A stretch of DNA of 64,000 bases. Source: Physcomitrium patens (lineage: Eukaryota > Streptophyta > Bryopsida > Funariales > Funariaceae). A model generated the notes under the pieces. That model saw only the letters and a program-made list of their open reading frames with translations. It did not search any database and was not told the origin of the DNA. Location: NCBI RefSeq assembly GCF_000002425.4, contig NC_037254.1:6182144-6246143 (forward strand). Reading direction: 5' to 3'. A program made the translations under genes and the position numbers. Numbering within the stretch: position 1 is the stretch's first letter; each line of letters opens with the position of its first letter. Positions 56,895 to 64,000 of this stretch are shown piece by piece.

Positions 56895-57896
56895 CTACTG
56901 TGGCTGGGCGTCGTCGTTTTCTGGAATCATCGCACTTCTAGTCTTGACAGGGTGCCAATTTTGCTTCTTTGGGCAATTTCCAACCTTGTGACCTTCTTCT
57001 CTACAGTACAAACATAACCCTTCCTCCATACACCGTTTCTTCTCTGTTGGAGTAAGAAATCAGACACGCGCCGTGTCGATTTGCATGTCTGTTGCCTTCG
57101 AATGTGAGTTTAAGCTATTTGCAGACATAGTCACATCGTAACGAGTCATTTGGTGTCTTGGACGTTGGTCTTGACGACGCTGGAATAGGCGGTTGTCACA
57201 CTTTACAGCTTGGCTAATAGCTTCATTGAGCGTTTGAGGATCAGGAAGAGATAACAGCAAGTCCTTCACATCATCCTTCAAGGCCCAATAAAACTGACTC
57301 ACCAACGCCTCTTCACCCCAATTAATGTCACTTGCCAATTGTCTGAAATCCGAGGCATAGACTGATGCAGAGCGTGTTTCTTGTCGTAGTGATCGGATCT
57401 TTGTTGTAGCCCATCAAACTTTATCATGCTCGCCAAATGCTTCTGCAAACGCCTCCAAGAACGTTTCAAAGTTGCTCAGGATTGGCGATCGCTTCTCGAA
57501 CAAGGGAGTAAACCAAGACAAAGCTTATGCTGTAAGCAAGGTTCCAACAAGCCCAACACGCGCTTCCTTCGTCGGATAACGTTCGGGCTGTAAAATTGTT
57601 ATCAACCTGATTTGGTTGACAAAACCTCGAAACTTGGAACGAGTTCCATCAAACTTATCCGGAAGACTAACTCGAGGCTCTTTTCGTTGTAGGACTACTC
57701 GATCTTGTTGAAATGGAGGTAGAACTGCTTCTTTTGGCGCAGAAGTTTGAGGCTAATATGCTTTAGATGGCGCTATCCCAGATGCTCCATTGTTATGGAG
57801 TCCTACCATGACTCCTTCGATCTCTGTTGTCCTATGTGACAACGAGGCAAGAGCATTTATGATGGCGTCTAGTTTGGATTCCAAACTTTCAGCCAT
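56895..57896 (-). pseudogene. T10 gag (a few stops)
   Basis: 334 codons from ATG 57896 to TAG 56895-56897. The open core at 57338-57060 has LLLSLPDPQTLNEAISQAV. The zinc knuckle CLYCREEGHKVGNC lies near 56980-57025. The terminal context (CAGTAGGAACCGTGCGACTGG read in parts) matches that of T3 despite the large divergence elsewhere. Pol is in the -1 frame. Confidence 0.8.
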
Positions 57897-58164
57897 TTTA
57901 ACGTCTTAACCTTCGGCTAACCTTCAGAAAGAAGAAAAAAGAGTTTTGACAAAAGGACAATATTGGTTCAGAGGAGAGTACTCCGCAACCTCTAAAACGC
58001 CTTAAGACTCCAAGATGAGGGGTAATCCACTCTCTCCAAGAACAATAAGGCTCCAATATTGAGAAAGAAGAGATATCAGTTTAGAGGAGGGTAATCCGCA
58101 ACCTCTAAAACACTAGCACACCTTCAAGAAGAGGGGTAATCCACTCTCTAACAAGAAGGAACTA
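57897..58164 (-). other. T10 leader with duplicated GGATTACC motif pairs
   Basis: Plus-strand copies: TAATCCACTCTCT near 58138 and 58022, and TAATCCGCAACCTCTAAAAC near 58089, with a decayed TACTCCGCAACCTCTAAAAC near 57978. The pair of motifs is present twice, as a tandem duplication of about 115 bp. Confidence 0.65.
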
Positions 58165-58176
58165 GCTCTGATACCA
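58165..58176 (-). promoter_or_regulatory. T10 initiator tRNA-Met primer-binding match
   Basis: Minus strand TGGTATCAGAGC, the full 12-nt consensus for priming by tRNA-iMet. It lies 23 nt from the LTR instead of the usual 0-5. Confidence 0.75.
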
Positions 58177-58186
58177 ATGAAAATGC

Positions 58187-58197
58187 AGTCTCGACAA
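58187..58197 (-). promoter_or_regulatory. T10 putative self-priming site
   Basis: Minus strand TTGTCGAGACT, 2 nt from the LTR, perfectly complementary to the inferred RNA start AGTCTCGACAA in the 5' LTR (plus strand 58325-58335). That start lies 32 nt downstream of the first T of the TATA box (58367-58360). The sequence differs from T3 at several positions, and both partners have changed together. Confidence 0.7.
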
Positions 58198-58199
58198 AC

Positions 58200-58632
58200 T
58201 GTCACGGACACAAAATACAGACTTGAAATCTAACAAGAAGTTCAAGAAGAAGTGGCAGAACTAGATTAAACACATGAGTACAAGAACAACACCAGAAAAG
58301 TGAGCTAGAACTCCAAGAGATGTGTTGTCGAGACTGAAGAACCCTTCAGCCTCGACTCCTATATATACTACTGAATAGGAAGCTTCTCGAGCTACTTCCG
58401 CTAACTAGGACGCTTCTCCAACAACTTCTACTAATTAGGAAACTTCTCGAGCAACTTCCTAGAATCTATCAGAATATTCTAGAACCTTCTAAGAATATTC
58501 TAGAACCTTCTAAGAAAATCTTTAGGGAATATTCTAAGAATCTTCTAGAACCTTCTAAAGGAATCTTTAGAGAATCTTTAGAGAATATTCTTAAAGAATA
58601 TTCAAAGAATCTTTCAATATATGTCCATGACA
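58200..58632 (-). repeat. T10 5' LTR
   Basis: 433 bp. TATA box at 58360-58367, palindrome at 58327-58356, heat-shock elements at 58472-58489, 58493-58510 and 58527-58555. Confidence 0.95.
58472..58555 (-). promoter_or_regulatory. T10 5' LTR heat-shock-element cluster
   Basis: The same array as at 52737-52820. Its nearest edge is about 105 bp upstream of the TATA box in the sense direction, a normal promoter distance. GAATATTC palindromes recur further out (near 58585-58600). Confidence 0.75.
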
Positions 58633-58637
58633 ATATG

Positions 58638-58876
58638 TATGCCTCATAGTTAACTTCTTTCATAAGCTATCAACATGTGCTTAATTTTTTGACCAAATTT
58701 CTAACCTACTAATGAATTACAAATACATATAAAATCAAAGCACCATTTATGAAGCTTCTAAGAAATTTAAAAAATATATATTATGAAATAAATTTATTTT
58801 TATTTATTTTTATTTAATCATATAAATAAATATTATAGAAATAAATATGTCCATGACAATATATATATCCATGACA
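58638..58876 (-). repeat. T9 LTR, second part
   Basis: Continuation after T10. Near its end the sequence TCCATGACA occurs twice (58850-58858 and 58868-58876), so a tandem duplication of 18 bp is likely. Confidence 0.7.
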
Positions 58877-58917
58877 TTATTCTCTCTTCTAAGAATGAGT
58901 TCTACAAGGTGCAATCA

Positions 58918-59045
58918 TCATATATTGAAGAAATCTAAGATGCAACAAATTATATTTGCTACATATTTTGATCTTTTTTTTCTTTAAAGATGGTTGATAG
59001 GTCCTCCCAGCCATCAATAATATCCCATATCAGGACAAAAAGACA
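58918..59045 (-). pseudogene. T9 ORF3, C-terminal fragment
   Basis: Matches the last 40 or so codons of T2/T12 ORF3 in the same orientation (plus-strand CATCATATATTGAAGAAATC, GATGGTTGATAGG). Truncated on the right, where T11 begins. Confidence 0.65.
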
Positions 59046-59462
59046 ACAAAATGAAGGTGAATCTTCTTAAAGGAAGAATCATCTATACTATAATCAATAC
59101 AAATAAAAAAATCTTAAAGTTGATATTCAAGCTTTGGTTTTTTTATTATAGATATGGAACCAATATTCTCTATAAAACTTCGAGTTAAAAAGAAAGATGA
59201 TATTACAAACAATTTGTTATAGACATCTAACAAGAAGAATTTGAAAATATTTTTAGAATATTCTATTAGATTTTAGAAGGTTCCAAAATATTTTTAAAAT
59301 ATTTAAATAGAATATTCTACAAAGAATCCTAAAACATTCTAAAAAGTTCTTAAAATATTCTAAAAGATTAGAAAACTTCTAAAATGACAAAAGAAGTTTT
59401 TTTAAAAGCTTATTAAGGTTAATTTATCTTCAAGCGACATAAAAACTTTTCAAGAAGCTTCC
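59046..59462 (+). mobile_element. T11: 3' end of a T4/T10-type element (polypurine tract and partial LTR)
   Basis: 59160-59215 parallels the T4 sequence before and at its LTR start (CTTCGAGTTAAAAAGAAAGATGATATTA). After that comes an LTR rich in GAA/TTC and TTCTAGAA-like units, ending in CATAAAAACTTTTCAAGAAGCTTCC, where T12 is inserted. 59046-59160 is probably its decayed 3' coding end, but I cannot identify a gene in it. Confidence 0.6.
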
Positions 59463-60023
59463 TGTCAAGGACAAGAACTCGATGAAAAAATAATTCAGAC
59501 AAGTGAGGCTTCACTCAAAGAGAGGTAACAAAATATATATAAACAAGTATATATATTGAAAGAGAAACTAGAATAGCTATTGCCTAAAGACAAGAAAATT
59601 AGAGACCCTTGAAACTAGACTAGAAGCAAGAAAGGAGTTGACAAGAGTGAAGAAGCCTTCACTCTTGTCTCTATATATACTATCCAACTAGGGACTACGT
59701 GGCGACGTTCTATAGGACCTCCAATATGTGTTGATTTTGTAGGACACATGCCTTGACTTACAAAGAAAGTTTTTCTATGTGTAGGCCACATAGTTAGCTT
59801 GATCTTCAAGCTAATAACATGTGTGGCACATGGCCAACTTGTTGACCACGTTTCTAATCCAAAAGATCAATTAAAGATACCTATGAAGTCAAAGTAGCAT
59901 CTATAAAGCTTCTAGGAAGCTTCTATATTAAATACTATAGAATTAACTTACTTTTACCTACTTTTACTTACTTCCACCTATTTGTATATGTAATTACTAG
60001 CTTATATGAGTAAGTCCATGACA
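59463..60023 (-). repeat. T12 3' LTR
   Basis: 561 bp, TGTCAAGGACAAG to CCATGACA. Palindrome at 59640-59669. The left flank CTTCC would be the target-site duplication; the other copy is outside the window. Confidence 0.9.
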
Positions 60024-60064
60024 TTATCCCCTTTTCTAGGGACGCGTTCTACAAGGAGCGGTCA

Positions 60065-60487
60065 TCATATGTTGAGAACATCTATGATGCGACGAATTGT
60101 ATTCGCCACATACTCTGATCTCTGTTCTCTTCGAAGATGATTGATAGGGCCTCTCAACCATTGGTAGTGTCCCATACTAGGGTGGGAAGACCATCCAGTT
60201 ATTTCATCATTGTTGAGGCCTTCATAACTTCCTTCGAATAGAATATTTGGAATACCATCAAGAGTTGTTCCTAACTCTAGCAAAATCACCAAACATTGGG
60301 AGTCTCTTTCCAAATGGTGATACCAAATGCGTTATATCTCGCCATCTATTCGAGGAAGAACATGTCATTCTTGAAGATCTTCATCTTGATTGCGTCGTCT
60401 TGAAGGTTGTGACAATTGTAATGTCTCATCCGGTGGGTCAGCGAATGAAGGTTCTTGAGTCAAATCCACTGGTTGTTGGTTCTCCAT
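60065..60487 (-). pseudogene. T12 ORF3 (broken)
   Basis: 141 codons, ATG 60487 to TGA 60065-60067. It shares two of the three N-terminal stops of T2 ORF3, but keeps an Arg codon where T2 has TGA. The core from 60313 on is open and identical in protein to T2 (GHYQWLRGPINHLRREQ). Confidence 0.7.
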
Positions 60488-60581
60488 CTCCAGAGCATCA
60501 CAACTACAAAAAAGCTACAAATAAGAATTGAAAGTAGAATGTTATCTTGCCTAGATGTTGTTTCTTTTATAAAGAAGATTT

Positions 60582-63500
60582 TCATCTTGATTTTGATGGA
60601 TGTCGTCAATGAAAAGCCTCCACCGCCTTTGCTGCATTTGCAAGATTTTTTAATGGCTCCCATGTGCGTTCACTAGTACCATATCCATGCCAATGGACAA
60701 GATATTCTAATTTATTTTTGCGTCGCCTTGAATCTAAGACTTCTTCTACTTTAAACTCTTCATTATTGTCCACTTCTATAGGAGGAAGTAGAGCTTGTCA
60801 TCTTCTTAGTATGTCTATTGTCTTGTATGGTTCAAGAAGAGACACGTGGAATACTGGATGGATTTTCATTGACTCCGGTAGATATAAACGATATGCAACT
60901 GGATTGATTTGTGCAGAAATAGAAAATGGTCCCAGCCTTCGATAGTCCAACTTGTCACAAGAACGAGTGGTCTTGATATTGCAACGAAGTAGCCATACCT
61001 TATCACTCAAGACGAATGATGGTTGTTCCTTTCGATAGACATCCACATTGGTCTTTTGTTGTTGTTGAGCCTCTTTTAACTGCGCCTTTATCGTTGCATG
61101 TAGCTTTGATAAATAAATTGCCAAATCTTTTGCAGTAGGATTATCAATTTTTGAAAAATCAAAAGTATCAAGTCGTGGATGATAACCATAATTAGCAAAG
61201 AAAGGTGTTTATTTTGTAGAAGAATGTACCGTGTTATAGTAAGCAAACTCTACCAATGGTAAAAAAGTTGTCCAATCATCTTGTTGATAATTAATAGTAC
61301 ATCTTAAATATTGCTTCAAAACTTGATTAACACGCTTTGTTTGTCCATCAGTTTGAAGATGGAATGCCGAAGATAGTTTTATATTCACTTTTAGAATCTT
61401 GAAAAGAGTCCGCCAAAATCTTGATACAAATTGAGATTCCCTATCTGATATAAAATCCTTGGATAATCCATGATAGCGATAGATATTGTCAAGAAAGAGC
61501 TTAGCTGTTTCTTCACCTGTGATAGATTTTGTACATGGTACAAAATGTGCCATCTTGGTAAAATGATCTGCTATCACGAATATAGAGTCATAAGAATCTG
61601 AGATTGAAAGATCCGTGATGAAACCCTTAGAAACAGAAGACTATGGTTGTTCTGGAATGGGTACTGGCTGAAGAAGTCTAAAAGGTCGATGATGAGGAGT
61701 TTTTGATCTTGAGCAAACATCACATGATTGTACAAAATCTTTGATTGCCTTCCACATTTGAGGCCACCAAAAATCCCTAGATATCAGTTCTAAAATCTTA
61801 CTATATCCAAAATATTTTGCTCCTGGAAAGTCGTGACGAGCTTGAAGAATACGTAAACGAGCTTCTCCTTCTGGAACATATAGGCATCCTTTGAAATAGA
61901 GTAGGTTGTTCTTGAATTCAAATTTAGAGGGATCATAAGATTTAGAAGAATTATTCTTGATATCATGAACAAGAGGGTCTAAAGACATACTTAACTGGAC
62001 TTGCTTAAAAAACGTTAAATCAATAATCAATGTTGATTTTATTGCTCAAAGAAGAAATTACTCTAGCTTCAAGAGAACCATTTTTTATTGCTCAAAAGCT
62101 GCATCTCCTTCTTTTGGTACAAGATAAGAATGTCTAGATAAGGCATCGGATAAACCTTGTTGTTTTCTTGGCCGATAAGTGATGATGAACTCGAATCTTG
62201 ATAAAGACATGCTCCAACGAGCTTGGCGACAATTTAATACGCGTGTTGACATAAAATATTCGAGGTTCTTGTGATCCGTATACAAAATGACTGGACTAGA
62301 AGTGCCTTTTAGATAATGATACCATTCTTGAAAAGAATCCACAATTACAAGGAGTTCTTTGTCGTGGATCTCATAATTGATTTCTGCTACTGAGAATTTT
62401 CTTGAATGAAAGGCTACTGGATGAAGTTTGTCATCTGTTCCCATTTGTGATAAAACCGCACCTAGAGCAAAGTCTGATGCATCTGTTTCCATAAAGAATG
62501 CTTTGGAAAAATCAACACGATACAAGATTGGTGCAGAAACAAATGCTGTCTTCAAAGATTCAAAAGCAACTTCTGCTTCTTGATTCCATTGGAGTTTGTC
62601 TTTACAAGTCAAACGTGTAAGTGGAGCTGCAACTCGAGAGAAGTCTTTGATGAAGGTTCGATAGTAGTTGACAAATTCTAAAAAACAATGTATATCTTTT
62701 ATCATTTTTGGGATCTTCAAATCTATAATAGTTTGAACTTTTTATGGATCCATCATAAGTCCATCATTTGAAATGATGTAATCTAAAAAATCGACTTGAA
62801 TAGTGTGGAGTACACACTTTTCTATCTTGGCATAGAGTCCTGCATCTCTTAGTTTTTGTAACACACGACGAACATGAAGTTCATGTTCTTTTAGATTCTT
62901 AGAATAGATCAAGATGTCGTCTAGATAACATACCACAAAATCGTCCAAAATCTCTTGAAAAACATCATTCATTAGATGTTGAAAAGCTGCTGGTGCATTT
63001 GTAAGTCCAAAAGGCATGACGTTGTATTCAAAATGTCCATACCTAGTTTGAAACGCAGTCTTTCATTCATCTCCTTCTTTGATTTGTACTAGATTGTATG
63101 CTTCTCGAAGATCTATTTTTGCATAGATCCTAGCTTGATTCAGTTGATCAAGAAGTCCGGATATTAAAGGTAGTGGATATCTGTTTTTGATGGTAAACTT
63201 GTTGAGTCCTCGATAATCAACACACATCGGCAATGATCCATTTTTTTCTTCACAAATAGAATTGGAGCTCCTGTCGAAGATTTAGAATGGCGTACGAAAT
63301 TCTTGACTAGATTTTCTTCAATATACTCCTTGAGTTCAGCCAATTCATTTTGTGATAAACTATAGATTGGTCCGAATGGCAGTTGTGCTCTTTCATGAAG
63401 GTCAATTGAGCAATCATAGGGACGATGTTCCGAGAGTGTATCCGCATTCTTTTTTTCAAATACATCTTGAAATTCTTAATATTGGCTTAGAATGCCACTT

Positions 63501-64000
63501 GAAGTCTTTTTACCAGTAGAAACGGGTGTAGCATAAATAATGTATGGTGATTCTTTCATAGCAGCATGCAAGAAAGCTTTTGTACCTATAAATATGGGTT
63601 TAATTGAACTGAACTTATGACTCTCTACTTGCTTAACTACACTATTAGTTATACTTTCAGAGAAAGTGAGAGTTCGGAAAATCTAGTCTATTTGAGGGTT
63701 GTATTTCTCTAACCATGATAAACCTAAAATGACTGGGTTAGAGGGAGATCTAATGATATTAAATACTACAAAACTATTATGACCATTGATTATTACTTCT
63801 ATAGGAAGGATTTTATGAGTAATATCTCGAGAAGACAATGGACGACTATCTATGACTTCTACATGAACAGGTTTAGTTTTCTTTACTAAAGATATGCTAT
63901 GTCTTTTAGTAAATTCTTCATCTAAAAAACACGCTGAGGCTCCTGAATCTAACAAGGCAGAGACTTTGTAATGTTTAGGTCCTAAAATAACATTTAATGT
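60582..64000 (-). pseudogene. T12 pol: protease to chromodomain (broken, incomplete)
   Basis: Protease LDSGASACFLDEEFTKRH (63955 on) with an intact DSGA, RT with [13 protein letters not shown] near 63010 and an intact YLDD near 62925 (T2 has YLND), RNase H (62720-62085), integrase (62030-61209), C-terminal domain (61124-60798) and the end of the chromodomain. Stops match most of those in T2. At least one frameshift lies between the protease and RT (about 63240-63500). Continues beyond the window. Confidence 0.85.

Larger units (their letters stand above)
52465..58632 (-). mobile_element. T10: complete chromovirus of a second family, heat-shock elements in LTR
   Basis: 6168 bp with two 433-bp LTRs differing at about five positions. 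Flanks are GTATG (52460-52464) and ATATG (58633-58637), a duplication with one change. The order on the minus strand is LTR, priming sites, leader, gag, pol (-1 frame), ORF3, polypurine tract, LTR. Less decayed than most; pol has four stops and no frameshift. Confidence 0.95.
51856..59045 (-). mobile_element. T9: ORF3-LTR-gag remnant, split by T10
   Basis: On the minus strand the order is an ORF3 fragment (59045-58918), an LTR (58876 to 52197, interrupted by T10), then a leader and the first gag codons (52196-51856). An LTR that follows ORF3 and precedes gag implies two element copies sharing one LTR, as formed by recombination between tandem elements. The T1/T8 family is the closest match. 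Confidence 0.7.
59463..64000 (-). mobile_element. T12: chromovirus closely related to T2, cut by the window end
   Basis: 3' LTR (59463-60023), polypurine tract, ORF3, and pol up to the protease at the window edge. Positions 59585-63235 are about 98-99 percent identical to T2 3790-7440 with an offset near 55795, including shared stop codons. Outside this block the two differ much more. Confidence 0.9.

Noticed and set aside
1..64000. CRISPR arrays, tRNA or rRNA genes, bacterial operons
   Set aside because: No regular short repeats with spacers, no cloverleaf-like tRNA and no rRNA sequence were noticed; the content is eukaryotic retroelements.
1..64000. A host protein-coding gene among the long frames
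   Set aside because: Every frame with recognisable motifs belongs to gag, pol, ORF3 or the third ORF of T7; the others overlap these or lie in LTRs.

Overview
The window holds no recognisable host gene. It is about 64 kb of nested, mostly decayed LTR retrotransposons of the Ty3/gypsy (Metaviridae) superfamily. I number them T1-T12 from left to right. The host is a eukaryote with an AT-rich, repeat-dense genome. A land plant is my best inference. T7 has an 18-nt primer-binding site complementary to plant tRNA-Asp (one mismatch to the usual form), a hallmark of the plant Athila/Tat lineage. The other elements are chromodomain-bearing chromoviruses whose canonical chromodomains look more like those of fungi, vertebrates and non-seed plants. 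A fungal host is therefore not fully excluded.

Layout: T1 (1-3668, +, cut off at both ends). T2 (3669-16415, -) is split by T3 (8111-14462, +), a complete element with TSD GTCTT. A short LTR tail follows (16416-16503). T4 (16504 to about 21430, +) is 5'-truncated. T5 (21640-45370, -) is an old non-chromodomain gypsy element. Its left LTR is split by T6 (22595-28017, -, TSD CCAGA/CTAGA) and its pol by T7 (30082-39975, +, TSD AATAT). T8 (45366-51855, +) follows. T9 (51856-59045, -) is a gag/LTR/ORF3 remnant split by T10 (52465-58632, -, TSD GTATG/ATATG). T11 (59046-59462, +) is a fragment of a T4/T10-like element. T12 (59463 to the window end, -) is a close relative of T2.

The chromoviruses share one plan: LTR, leader, gag with one zinc knuckle, pol in the -1 frame (protease, RT, RNase H, integrase, chromodomain), a separate small ORF that I call ORF3, a polypurine tract, then LTR. 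Two things stand out. (1) ORF3 is about 118-141 codons, recurs in seven copies of two diverged families, has its own upstream TATA box in one family, and matches no family I know. (2) The signals for starting reverse transcription look like Tf1-type self-priming. The 11 nt beginning 31-32 nt downstream of the LTR TATA box are perfectly complementary to 11 nt lying 2 nt beyond the 5' LTR. The two families use different sequences but keep the complementarity. A match to initiator tRNA-Met lies about 20 nt further on.

The T10 LTR also carries arrays of perfect heat-shock elements, suggesting a heat-inducible element. Decay is mainly by C-to-T and G-to-A changes that create stop codons, with rather few indels, as expected from cytosine methylation or a RIP-like process.
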